Shown here piece after piece: positions 53,342 through 61,756 of a stretch of 64,000 nucleotides of DNA. The translations under genes were made by a program, and so were the position numbers. This DNA is from JAOAPY01 sp041492185. Lineage in GTDB: Bacteria; Acidobacteriota; Blastocatellia; Pyrinomonadales; Pyrinomonadaceae. Every line of letters starts with the position of its first letter. Positions within the stretch are counted from its first letter, which is position 1. The notes under the pieces were generated by a model. The model was not told where the DNA came from and ran no database searches. It worked only from the letters and a program-made list of their open reading frames with translations. The DNA lies in assembly GCA_041492185.1 (NCBI GenBank), contig JBGPWL010000012.1:1-64000 (forward strand), given 5' to 3'.

Positions 53342-55467
53342 TGTGCTCCTCCTCGTGTCTTAGTCGCGGCCCTGGTTTTAACTTGCGGCGGGGCTTTCTG
53401 TTTGAGCGCCAGCACATAAGCTGTCAATGCGTGTACCTCTTGATCGGTAAAGCTGCGACGCGGTTCAATGGTTCCTGGGACCAGCGCCTGAGGATTCTTC
53501 AGCCACGCTTCGATCCAGGCGGCATTCAACCAGTTCCCGGCATCGTTGAGGCTCGGCCCCACGTATCCACCCGAAGAACCGATCGTGTGGCAATTGTTGC
53601 ATTGATACTTCACCTCAAAAAGTTGCTTCCCCATCTCCACCATCTGCGGCGTGAATTGCTTCTGGTCAACGGCGGACAGCTTCACACTCGGGCTCTGCAT
53701 AACCATTCCTAAGTAATCCGCAATTATGGCTGCCTCCTGGTCCGTCATATTGAATTGCGGCATACGAAAGATGAGCGTTGGGCGCAGAGTCTGAGGGTTC
53801 TTCATGAAATCTACCATCCACTGACGTTGTGCTCTGCTGCCTTCAAAAGAAAGATCGGGCGCGAGCGTCCCACCATCACCGTTGAAGCGATGACAGACTG
53901 CACACTTGTAACGATCGTAAAGCTCACCGAAGGCTCCGGCCGGACGAAACTCTCCCTGGGATCGCGGCACTATGAGTCGCGCGAGGCTGCTGTTAGCAGG
54001 GCTACCTGTCATGCTCAGCAACGCGGTGGTGATCGCGTCTAAGTTTGTTGGAGTCAGACGATATTGCGGCATCCGTGCTGCTGGATTCACCGACAGCGGA
54101 TCGGTAATCTTCGCTTGAATGTAGGCAATAAGATTCCGCGGAGTATTCGAGTTACCAAATTCAAGTTGTGAAACGTTTTTGCTGCCGAGGCTCGCAAGGT
54201 CTGGACCGAAATCCTTTTGTGGGCCAACACCCTGGATCGCGTGGCAACTGGCGCAGCCCTTTTCGAGGAATAGTCGCTGACCAAGCTGGGTCTCATCGCG
54301 CGTCGGTTCCTCAAGTGAAGGGACGTTGCTCAAAAGATCCGGGTCAGTCAATTTCGTGTTGATGTATTGCGTTACTTTGTAGAGATCTTCATCCGACCAC
54401 CCGTACCGCGGCATTAAGGCGTGCGGCAAGTCGCTCTGCGGATTGCGCAACCAGGCGATTAGCCAATCGGGATTAACCTTGCTCCCAACCTTAGTAAGTT
54501 CTGGTCCAATATCGCCGCCAATCAATTTTGTTTCTTCGCCGCGCGTAACTAAAAGAGAGTGGCAGGTAGTGCAGAACATTTGGCGAAAACGCATTTCGCC
54601 CTGGTCCACCAAGTCGGAGCTCTTTTGCAAGAACGCCACTACGCGAGGGTCGAATTTGTAAGGCTCTGTGGGACGGGCTTTGAGTGTCGTTAGGTAGGCC
54701 GACAGCGCTCTGATTTCCTGATCAGTCAAACGGAACTGGGGCATCCGCGGCTCTGCTTCGGTCTCGTAACCGTCGACGACTGTGTTGCCCGAAGCGTCGA
54801 CAACCGTATGCGGTTCTTTGAGCCACTTATAAATCCATCGGCGATTCAGCTTGTTACCTACATTGCTCAAGTCTGGGCCCAGCATTGCCGGCCGCTCGAT
54901 GTCTTGCAGATGATGACAGCCAATGCAGTTTAGTTGAGATAGAAGCTCGCGGCCTCGATCGAGCTTCGGCGTTTGTGGCAAGTTCGCACGATGGCACACC
55001 CCGCACGAGGCCTGAATAAATTTGATCGGCAACAGTGGCTGCTCCCAGGCCAGGGTTGTTTCGTGGGCTTCTGACATCTCCGTCGCCGGCCCCTGGCCTC
55101 GATGACAGATTACACAGCCCCATTTCTTGACATCGTGCGGGACATCTGGATGAGCTCGAAACGGTTGTGGCACGGACGGGTCGCGGAGGCTGGCTTGCGC
55201 GATGCCCTGATGGCAGGTAGTGCAACGATCAACCACTCGCATTTCAGGCAGCCATATTTGATCGATGCCGGGATGAAAATCTGCTAACAGGCGTTTACTT
55301 TCTGGCCGGGCCTGAGCATAGCTAACATAATCTTTCTCATATCGCTTCCAGGACTGGAAGTAATCCCTAACCGGTGAAACAGCGAGCACTACCACAAAGG
55401 CTACGCTTACCAGCGCGAATGTCGCTCGCAGCCGCGTTGAAATCTTTCCCATCTTCTCCGCCGTCAT
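53338..55467 (-). CDS. octaheme c-type cytochrome, bc-complex associated
   Basis: A 709-residue protein anchored by one N-terminal helix (residues 14-31). Eight CXXCH sites at about 82, 118, 155, 181, 299, 405, 522 and 623 give haems; four are clustered in the first 105 residues and four are spread over later class I-like domains (LPHALMPRYGWSDEDLY, RMPQYRLTPTNLDAI). Each of the later four domains has a following MPxF/MPxY motif, the probable distal Met. It looks like a fusion of a tetrahaem head with serial monohaem domains. GGAG precedes ATG 55467. It lies between cytochrome b subunit IV and monoheme cytochrome genes, so it probably takes the place of cytochrome f/c1. Confidence 0.93.
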   Translation of the reverse strand: MTAEKMGKISTRLRATFALVSVAFVVVLAVSPVRDYFQSWKRYEKDYVSYAQARPESKRLLADFHPGIDQIWLPEMRVVDRCTTCHQGIAQASLRDPSVPQPFRAHPDVPHDVKKWGCVICHRGQGPATEMSEAHETTLAWEQPLLPIKFIQASCGVCHRANLPQTPKLDRGRELLSQLNCIGCHHLQDIERPAMLGPDLSNVGNKLNRRWIYKWLKEPHTVVDASGNTVVDGYETEAEPRMPQFRLTDQEIRALSAYLTTLKARPTEPYKFDPRVVAFLQKSSDLVDQGEMRFRQMFCTTCHSLLVTRGEETKLIGGDIGPELTKVGSKVNPDWLIAWLRNPQSDLPHALMPRYGWSDEDLYKVTQYINTKLTDPDLLSNVPSLEEPTRDETQLGQRLFLEKGCASCHAIQGVGPQKDFGPDLASLGSKNVSQLEFGNSNTPRNLIAYIQAKITDPLSVNPAARMPQYRLTPTNLDAITTALLSMTGSPANSSLARLIVPRSQGEFRPAGAFGELYDRYKCAVCHRFNGDGGTLAPDLSFEGSRAQRQWMVDFMKNPQTLRPTLIFRMPQFNMTDQEAAIIADYLGMVMQSPSVKLSAVDQKQFTPQMVEMGKQLFEVKYQCNNCHTIGSSGGYVGPSLNDAGNWLNAAWIEAWLKNPQALVPGTIEPRRSFTDQEVHALTAYVLALKQKAPPQVKTRAATKTRGGAQ

Positions 55468-55468
55468 G

Positions 55469-56170
55469 TCATCTCCACGGCCAGACCCAGGACCAACCTG
55501 GACCTCGGAAAAAAGTTCCCACGATCGTCAAGGTCAGCGAGACAGCAATAAACCAGGTCATCACCCACCACGACAAAGGCCGCGTGCGCAGGAATCTGAC
55601 CAATCTCTGCGGCCTCTCCAATTGGAAGAAAGAAACAACAGTCAACCCAGCGATGGCTACCGTGGGCAGGATCACAGTCCAAGCTCGATAGAGCCCCAGA
55701 AAAATAAGCAGCAATGCAACTGACACAATGAAGATCAGCAATCGTCGCGAGCGATCTGCGGCCCAAAGCGGCCCACCTTTAATGTTCACGTTGAAGTATG
55801 GAATTACCACCAGAGCAACAACCACCAAGGTGGGAATCACGATGCCCGCCACCAGGGGTGGAAAGTAGTGGAGCAACTCTTGCAGGCCCAGAAAGTACCA
55901 GGGAGCTTTGGCGGGATTCGGCGTCACCAGCGGGTTCGCCAACTGTTCAAGCGGCGCATCCCAAACCAGGGAGACAACCACCAGCAGTATTGTCAGAACT
56001 TCAAAGGCAATCAGACCACGCAGGATGAGCTGCGGATAAGACATCAATTGCTTCTCTGCCCTCGCCCTGACTTTGGCCGAGGTCTTCGGAGTGATGAAGA
56101 CAACCCGCTGCGGGGCCTTGAGCGCGTTTGATCCGATTCCCGCCTCGAATTTATTGTTTGTCTCGCTCAT
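55469..56170 (-). CDS. cytochrome b/b6 C-terminal subunit (PetD-like, subunit IV)
   Basis: The chosen start is ATG 56170 (MSETNNKFEAG), overlapping the end of the cytochrome b gene by 20 bases; GTG 56182 is also in frame. 233 residues. The quinol-site motif reads NPAKAPWYFLGLQELL, so the canonical PEWY is here A-P-W-Y and its Glu is missing. Five hydrophobic segments (about 52-70, 108-126, 144-160, 165-182, 201-220) exceed the three of plant subunit IV. It ends FFRGPGWSWVWPWR, a tail I have seen in bc-type complexes of anammox and Nitrospira-type bacteria (recalled, unverified). It completes the split cytochrome b of this operon. Confidence 0.9.
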   Translation of the reverse strand: MSETNNKFEAGIGSNALKAPQRVVFITPKTSAKVRARAEKQLMSYPQLILRGLIAFEVLTILLVVVSLVWDAPLEQLANPLVTPNPAKAPWYFLGLQELLHYFPPLVAGIVIPTLVVVALVVIPYFNVNIKGGPLWAADRSRRLLIFIVSVALLLIFLGLYRAWTVILPTVAIAGLTVVSFFQLERPQRLVRFLRTRPLSWWVMTWFIAVSLTLTIVGTFFRGPGWSWVWPWR

Positions 56171-56906
56171 CGCTCTCACCAACCGTCAAGCCGCCATCCT
56201 TCTGAATGCGCCAGAAGTGAACCGCAATAAACAGAAACGCCACCAACGGAAGAATCACGCAGTGCAGCACATAGAAACGCAGCAGAGCATTCTCGCCTAC
56301 AAGATTTCCGCCCAGTAACACATAACGCAGTTGCGGACCAGCAAACGGCGCCGAGGCGAGGATGTTGGTGCCTACAGTGATGGCCCAGAAAGCCAACTGG
56401 TCCCACGGCAGCAAGTACCCGGTGTAACTCAGGAATAGAGTGAGCAGCAGTAGCACCACGCCGATGGCCCAGTTAAATTCATGTGGCGGCCGGTAGCCTC
56501 CACGGTAGAAAACGTGGAACATGTGCCAGAACACTGCAATCACCATGATGTGCGCTGCCACGCGGTGCAGGTTGCGCAGAAAAACGCCATTGGAAACGAC
56601 AAACCTCAGGTCTTTCATGTCGAGGTACGCCTGTGGGACTGCAGGATGGTAATAGAACATCAGCAAGACGCCTGTTAACGTTAGGACCACAAACAGAAAG
56701 AAAGAGATCGAACCCAGGTAATAAGTGGCGCGCACTCGCAGGGATTGTTGTCGAACTTTGACGGGCAGCAGGTGCAGAAAGACATTACCGAAGATCGCCA
56801 GACTGCGCGTCCGGTTAGTGCGAGCTGGACCACGGCGAAAAATCGATCTCCAGGCTCGCGTTGCCCGCAAGCGATTCATGGTTTGCTCGAGAGTTGTTGT
56901 TGTCAT
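56151..56906 (-). CDS. cytochrome b N-terminal subunit (b6-like, PetB)
   Basis: A 251-residue membrane protein with four helices. Haem ligands are H114 and H128 on helix B (HRVAAHIMVIAVFWH) and H215 and H230 on helix D (HCVILPLVAFLFIAVH). The 15-residue spacing of the second pair is that of b6, whereas bc1 has 14. The Cys that binds the extra haem in b6f (b6 Cys35) is a Tyr here (Y63 in TYYLGSISFF). The conserved LPWDQ motif is present. It starts nine bases after the Rieske stop. The N-terminal 35 residues are unusually basic. Confidence 0.95.
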   Translation of the reverse strand: MTTTTLEQTMNRLRATRAWRSIFRRGPARTNRTRSLAIFGNVFLHLLPVKVRQQSLRVRATYYLGSISFFLFVVLTLTGVLLMFYYHPAVPQAYLDMKDLRFVVSNGVFLRNLHRVAAHIMVIAVFWHMFHVFYRGGYRPPHEFNWAIGVVLLLLTLFLSYTGYLLPWDQLAFWAITVGTNILASAPFAGPQLRYVLLGGNLVGENALLRFYVLHCVILPLVAFLFIAVHFWRIQKDGGLTVGESDERDKQ

Positions 56907-56915
56907 AACTGGCCT

Positions 56916-57422
56916 TCAAACTCTCAATGCCTGTCCTGCCTTTATGGTTTCCAGCTTGTCCACCAGAAGTTCACCGTCCGGAGTGAGTGTGATAGCGAAG
57001 TGTGGCAGCGATCGCGGCGCGGGACCTTCAACCTTAGTGCCGTCGCTTTTGAATTTGCTGCCGTGGCACGGACACGCAATCAAATTCGCCTCGGGCTTCC
57101 ACTGAGTATTGCAGCCCAAATGAGTGCAGATCGCAGATACCGCATAGAAGCCGTCTCCGGTACGCACGATATAGACCTGCTGGTCCGGCATATAGGTAAC
57201 GGAATCGAGTGGATATAGATCTGGAGTACCGGCGCGAAAGTTCATGGACGGCTCGAACAAAGCATTTGGCAGAAGGTAGCGATAGGACACAACCACCGCG
57301 CCCAACCCAGCAATGCCGAAAGCGCCCCCGGCGATCAAGTTGAAGAAATCACGGCGGCCAATTTCTTCGCGTTCAGATTCCACCGGCGTTCCGGGTATCG
57401 CTGTCGACGCAATGTCGCTCAT
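56916..57422 (-). CDS. Rieske iron-sulphur protein
   Basis: The start ATG 57422 overlaps the stop of the upstream flavoprotein gene (ATGA); the longer frame reads into that gene. The 168-residue protein has a twin-Arg-like signal/anchor (EEIGRRDFFNLIAGGAFGIAG), so Tat export with an uncleaved anchor is likely. The [2Fe-2S] ligands are C99 and H101 in CTHLGC and C117 and H120 in CPCHGS; C104 and C119 form the usual disulfide. It accepts electrons from quinol at the cytochrome b site. Its position directly after a flavoprotein gene and before cytochrome b is notable. Confidence 0.96.
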   Translation of the reverse strand: MSDIASTAIPGTPVESEREEIGRRDFFNLIAGGAFGIAGLGAVVVSYRYLLPNALFEPSMNFRAGTPDLYPLDSVTYMPDQQVYIVRTGDGFYAVSAICTHLGCNTQWKPEANLIACPCHGSKFKSDGTKVEGPAPRSLPHFAITLTPDGELLVDKLETIKAGQALRV

Positions 57423-59365
57423 GCTGCCTGCACCTCCAACTCCAAGTGGCTTGGGTCGTGATCGAACACCTGAAACGCTTCCATCGTAATTGTGTGGGCG
57501 GGACAGCGCTCTGCGCACAGGCCACAACGAATGCAAATCGTCTCGTCCTTTAGCATCATCGAGCCCTTACTCGCAGGCAGGTCTGCTGCGTTCAGATGTT
57601 GCAGAGAAGCTTGATGAGATGGAGCCTCGCTGGCGAGTTGCGCTTTTACGTCTTCCGAAATACTCAATTGGTTGAGCGGTACGAGTCGTAAGCAATTCTC
57701 CGGACAAACATCGACGCATCCACCGCACAAAATACATTCCGTGCCCGCCGTCTCATTCCCTTCGAAAATGGTATTGATCCAACATTGCAGGCAGCGTGTG
57801 GCCTCTCGCCGTGCCTCCTCTTCGCTGTAGCCTGATTCAACTTCGACCACGCCGGTGCGGCGGTCGATTGGAATTACCGGAACCGCGAGGCGAGAGTACT
57901 CATCGTAGGATTCCGCCATCTGGTGATGATCGAGAACTGTGATTTGCACATACCGCGGGCGAGGTTTCCATTCGGCTCCTCGTAGATAGTGATCGATGTT
58001 TTCTGCCGCCTTCTTGCCGTCGGCAACCGCACTGATGATAAGACGAGGACCGAAGGCAATATCCCCGGCAGCGAAGATTCCGGGCGCGCTGCTCATCAGC
58101 GTGTCCTCATCTATCCTGATAGTGCCTTGGCGAGTAATCTCGATCTCATCAGCCTGAGTGAGAAAGGAAAGATCGGATGCCTGACCGATGGCTAGAATGA
58201 CGGTGTCGCAGTCGATCACCGCTTCTGTCCCCTGCGCAAACGTTGGATTGAAACGGTGCTCCGAATCGAAGACCGAGGTGCAACGAATTGTCTCGACGCC
58301 GATGACTTTGCCATTTCTGCCGATGAATCTCTGTGGTCCAAGCGAGGGATGCAGCTTTAAACCTTCAAGCTGGCCCTCTTCGATTTCTTCCGCGAAGGCT
58401 GGCATTTCTGCGCGCGATTCCAGGCAGATCAGGTGAACTTCGCGCGCGCCCAAGCGCAAGGCAGCGCGCGAAACATCCATCATCTCTTTCATTGCCACCT
58501 GCTGAGCGCCGGCACTCAAGCTTTCAGGCAATTCATGGGCGGTATCTTCGAGCACCAGGCGCTGCTGCTCTCGCAGAGCAGAGCGCGCCACGTCAATGGC
58601 CACGTTGCCGCCGCCGATCACAACTACCTTTTGACCGATCGAAAAGCGATAGCCGAGATTGACGTTCAAAAGAAAATCTATGCCTTTGATCACGCCATCA
58701 AGCTCGTGGCCCGGTACCGTCAGGTCACGGCTCCGATGCAAGCCGAGCGCAAGCAGAACCGCCTTGAATCCCTGGGCACGGAGATCGGTTAAGGAAAAGT
58801 CCCGTCCCAGCCGGGCATTCAGCTTCAGCTCGATACCCAGGTCCAGAATTTCGCGAATCTGTGCGTTCAGCACATCGCGCGGTAGACGATATTCAGGAAT
58901 ACCCAGACACAGCATGCCACCCGGAATCGGCGCGGCATCAAAAATCGTCACCGGGTAACCCAGCAAAGCCAGGTCGTGTGCAGCGGCCAGTCCCGCCGGT
59001 CCGGAACCAATTATCGCTACCTGGTCCGCACGTGAAACTGAAGGTCTGTCGGGGAATACATCGATGGGGTTACGCGACTCTGGCCCGTAACGCTCCGTGA
59101 GAAACCGCTTTAGCGCGCGAATGGAAATAGGCGCATCGAGTTTGCCGCGCCGACAATCGGTCTCGCACGGATGCCCGCAGACCCGACCACAGATAGAAGC
59201 CAGCGGGTTGGGCCGGCGGGCATAGCGGTATGCCTCTTCATAACGCCCTTCGGCAATCAAGGCAACATAGCGTCCGGCTTCCGTGTGAACTGGGCATGCT
59301 TGCATACACGGGAAGTTAGACTCCAGCCATTCGAGATCAACGAGTTTCGAATGTGATTGACCCAC
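57419..59365 (-). CDS. NAD(P)-FAD iron-sulphur oxidoreductase (GltD/NfnB-like) with C-terminal 2x[4Fe-4S]
   Basis: A 648-residue protein with three parts. Residues 1-100 hold the Fer4_20-type double cluster domain: Cys 20, 24, 59, 63, 67 and 71 (CMQACPVH; CGRVCGHPCETDC). Next is an FAD/NAD(P) disulfide-reductase-like module with GSGPAGL (120-126) and GGGNVAID (251-258). The C-terminus has two ferredoxin motifs, CILCGGCVDVC (Cys 544-554) and CIRCGLCAERC (Cys 611-621). This is the plan of glutamate synthase beta-like and NfnB-type subunits. No glutamate synthase alpha gene is here; instead it is coupled to the Rieske gene. It has no signal peptide, so it is cytoplasmic. It could feed NAD(P)H electrons to quinone or the reverse. 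Confidence 0.9.
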   Translation of the reverse strand: MGQSHSKLVDLEWLESNFPCMQACPVHTEAGRYVALIAEGRYEEAYRYARRPNPLASICGRVCGHPCETDCRRGKLDAPISIRALKRFLTERYGPESRNPIDVFPDRPSVSRADQVAIIGSGPAGLAAAHDLALLGYPVTIFDAAPIPGGMLCLGIPEYRLPRDVLNAQIREILDLGIELKLNARLGRDFSLTDLRAQGFKAVLLALGLHRSRDLTVPGHELDGVIKGIDFLLNVNLGYRFSIGQKVVVIGGGNVAIDVARSALREQQRLVLEDTAHELPESLSAGAQQVAMKEMMDVSRAALRLGAREVHLICLESRAEMPAFAEEIEEGQLEGLKLHPSLGPQRFIGRNGKVIGVETIRCTSVFDSEHRFNPTFAQGTEAVIDCDTVILAIGQASDLSFLTQADEIEITRQGTIRIDEDTLMSSAPGIFAAGDIAFGPRLIISAVADGKKAAENIDHYLRGAEWKPRPRYVQITVLDHHQMAESYDEYSRLAVPVIPIDRRTGVVEVESGYSEEEARREATRCLQCWINTIFEGNETAGTECILCGGCVDVCPENCLRLVPLNQLSISEDVKAQLASEAPSHQASLQHLNAADLPASKGSMMLKDETICIRCGLCAERCPAHTITMEAFQVFDHDPSHLELEVQAA

Positions 59366-59440
59366 ATGCCTCTCGCTTTTCTACGTACGCACAATGCACG
59401 CGTAGGGTTACTGGTCCAAACCGCTGAGATTCCCACTTGC

Positions 59441-60055
59441 TTAACGAGGCACGGTCACCTGGACGGTTGTAATCCCGGCGCCGACATCAACCTGTTGCGA
59501 TGCGGACCCGCCCCCACCCCAGGTCCTCAGCGTGTAGTGGCCCGCTGGGACGCCTCGGATTACAAAACTTCCGTCTGCTTTGGTTACAGTATGGTAAGGA
59601 GTCGGGACAACTATTACGTATCCCGACATTTCAGGATGGACGTTGCACAGCAATGAGATCGCCCCCACGTCGTTAAAGGTGAAAGATTTCGTCTGCCCTT
59701 GTGGCCAGGTGCCGAGATTGTGTGCCAGGCCCTTGTTGCCTGCAACGGATGGCCAGAACACGTTGTGGCCGACCGGATCACTATTCAGGAAATCGACCGT
59801 GGTTCCCTTCAGCACCACCGTTGTGCGCGGGACAAATTTCATTCCTTTCTGATCGATAGTGACATGCTTTGCGGGCGGGCCAAAATTCTTTCCAGGGATA
59901 GTATCGATGTAAACTACGATCCCAGCCGGGCGTGCCGCAGTCACCTTACCTTGAATCTCCTGAGCCATAGTTACGCTTGCTAAGGCCCCCAGGATCACCA
60001 GGAATTGAACGACGGATAATACCGAGATTAGCGGTTTATGGAGTGACGATTTCAT
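59441..60055 (-). CDS. plastocyanin-like cupredoxin with carboxypeptidase-regulatory tail
   Basis: The start ATG 60055 has GAGAGGAG upstream and is followed by a signal peptide (FLVILGALASVTMAQ). The 204-residue protein has type-1 copper ligands His97 (VGHNVF), Cys137, His140 and Met143 (CNVHPEM), so the site is complete. The last 50 residues (TVTKADGSFVIRGVPAGHYTL) are a carboxypeptidase-regulatory-like beta-sandwich. It is a candidate periplasmic electron shuttle between the porin-cytochrome encoded upstream and the bc-type complex downstream. Structural copper-binding without electron transfer cannot be excluded. Confidence 0.92.
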   Translation of the reverse strand: MKSSLHKPLISVLSVVQFLVILGALASVTMAQEIQGKVTAARPAGIVVYIDTIPGKNFGPPAKHVTIDQKGMKFVPRTTVVLKGTTVDFLNSDPVGHNVFWPSVAGNKGLAHNLGTWPQGQTKSFTFNDVGAISLLCNVHPEMSGYVIVVPTPYHTVTKADGSFVIRGVPAGHYTLRTWGGGGSASQQVDVGAGITTVQVTVPR

Positions 60056-60118
60056 CGCGATAATTCTCCTCTCAGGAAAGCAGACGTTTATTTTCCGGGG
60101 ACCAACGCTGATCACAAA

Positions 60119-61558
60119 TCAGAAGACGTAGTCGATCCCTATTACAAAACCGTTGGCCCGAAAGAATCGTCCCTCCGTGCCAGAAGGTTGTTGCCAGCGG
60201 TACTGGTACTCGAACACGGTTTTAATATTGCCGCGGACGAAGATCTGGATGCCCGGTGAAAAACGGTTGCGCGTATTGTGGCGAGAAGCGCCGTTTAAGA
60301 AATCTGTTGGTGAGTTCACGACATCGTATCTCATCACACCGATTACCCACGGATAAAACCAGTATTGCGCTTGAGCGAACCCTCCGGTGAATGTCACTGG
60401 GGCCGCTTTTTCCACAACGCCGGTCTCCTCGTTCGGAATCAGATTTTGGTCGCGCCCGTGCATGCCGAGTCCGTACACTTCAAACTTGCGATACTTGAAA
60501 CGGAAATCGCCTCCCCAGCGGTAGAAGGGCTCTCGGATTGTCCCAAATTCCGGAAAGAGCGTGCGGTCGAGATTAAGTTCGTTACGACCGTAGTAGTAAA
60601 AGGCTCCCAGGCGAAGCGACGTATGGTCGCGCGGGCCCGTAGCGCTCGCGGCCTGAACTTCTTTGCGGATCTTCGGGTCGCGCTCCAAATTGAACCGCTG
60701 CGACACTCGCACGTAGACGTCCTTTGAGTTGCGCAGCGTCGGGGTATCGTTCGTGCCGTTGACCAGGGCCACGGACCAACTGAAATTTCCGTCGTTAGGA
60801 TAGCCTCCAATCTCAATGCCGCGCTGTGGCGCGCTGAACATAAACGGATTGTTGGTCGTGCCCAGCCCACCGGCAACGCTGGCCTGATCGTAGATGTCGT
60901 AGCTCGTGGGATTTATGCTGCGCGCTTGTGTAAAGGGCAGATCCAATTCGAACTGTCCGACGCGAAGGTTCAGAGCATCCTTGGGCAAGCCGAAGTAGTG
61001 ACCCAGATCGTTCACCTTTAGATAACCATCGCCCAATCCGCCGTCGGCTCCTGACCCGCCTACGGAGATGTCGTCATCTATCCAGAAGGAGAGATTCTTT
61101 CCGAAGTTGCCGGCGCCAATGATAGTGAACGTGTCGGGTGTGAACAGATCTGTTCGCGGAACAACACCTGCCGACAACGGTCGTCTGTTGTTATAGGAGG
61201 CGAATCCCACAAACCGGAAGGATATGGGAATCGTTCCCGGGATTTCGCCCGGGTAAATGACCTTGGGAAAAACTTCCTTCTGGGCCTCGGCTCCCAACAG
61301 CACGGGAGGCTCCTTTACAAACGTCTCGTCATCCTTTGGAAACTTGAAGCCGCTCTTCTTGAACGCCTCCCCAAAGTCATTGAGCTCGGGAACGTTGCTA
61401 TGACAAGTTGAACACGCAGTTTGATACTTGCGAGCAAATGCCGGAATAGCAACCGCCCTTGGCGCCGGCTTCAACAATACGAACAGAAACAACGGAGTAC
61501 CCGCGACGACGAGCGCCTTAACCCAACCGAAGCTTAGTCGACCTCGTTCATGAAACAT
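60119..61558 (-). CDS. outer-membrane porin-cytochrome fusion (Cyc2-like)
   Basis: The start ATG 61558 has AAGGAGG upstream and precedes a signal segment (LVVAGTPLFLFVLL). The 479-residue protein has one haem site CSTCH (C49-H53) in IPAFARKYQTACSTCHSNVP, just after the signal peptide. Then comes a long beta-rich region (GNFGKNLSFWIDDDI, LRVGQFELDLPFTQARS, GIEIGGYPNDGNFSWSVALVNG) ending in an aromatic strand (GFVIGIDYVF), as outer-membrane barrels do. A haem followed by a barrel is the plan of Cyc2-type iron oxidases, but the family is broad and includes proteins of unknown role. First gene of the operon, with the sigma-54-like promoter about 110 bases upstream. Confidence 0.87.
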   Translation of the reverse strand: MFHERGRLSFGWVKALVVAGTPLFLFVLLKPAPRAVAIPAFARKYQTACSTCHSNVPELNDFGEAFKKSGFKFPKDDETFVKEPPVLLGAEAQKEVFPKVIYPGEIPGTIPISFRFVGFASYNNRRPLSAGVVPRTDLFTPDTFTIIGAGNFGKNLSFWIDDDISVGGSGADGGLGDGYLKVNDLGHYFGLPKDALNLRVGQFELDLPFTQARSINPTSYDIYDQASVAGGLGTTNNPFMFSAPQRGIEIGGYPNDGNFSWSVALVNGTNDTPTLRNSKDVYVRVSQRFNLERDPKIRKEVQAASATGPRDHTSLRLGAFYYYGRNELNLDRTLFPEFGTIREPFYRWGGDFRFKYRKFEVYGLGMHGRDQNLIPNEETGVVEKAAPVTFTGGFAQAQYWFYPWVIGVMRYDVVNSPTDFLNGASRHNTRNRFSPGIQIFVRGNIKTVFEYQYRWQQPSGTEGRFFRANGFVIGIDYVF

Positions 61559-61670
61559 CTGAGAAGCCTCCTTTCGCGACTCTACCGACTGGAGGGCCCC
61601 CGACGCGTTCACTGGCCCCAGTCGGAATCAGTAATCCGGATCCAGTTCGCTGACTGGCTGCTCGATGCCT

Positions 61671-61687
61671 ATCAAGTTCCGGGCCAA
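61671..61687 (-). promoter_or_regulatory. candidate sigma-54 (-24/-12) promoter
   Basis: The minus strand reads TTGGCCCGGAACTTGAT, matching TTGGCACG-N4-TTGCW with the spacing exact and two mismatches, one of them in the -12 GC. It lies about 110 bases before the porin-cytochrome start and next to an NtrC-type activator gene. Functional status is inferred. Confidence 0.5.
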
Positions 61688-61756
61688 TGGGAAGGTGACG
61701 CCTGCCGGACGCCGTAAATCTCAAAACATCAGGGAGTTAGGAACGATGACTCTTAA

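Noticed and set aside
53338..55467. Octahaem hydroxylamine oxidoreductase or nitrite reductase
   Set aside because: Haem order, the Met-ligated domains and the bc-type context do not fit; no special active-site haem motif is seen.
57419..59365. Ordinary glutamate synthase small subunit
   Set aside because: No large subunit gene nearby, two extra C-terminal ferredoxin motifs, and coupling to a Rieske gene.
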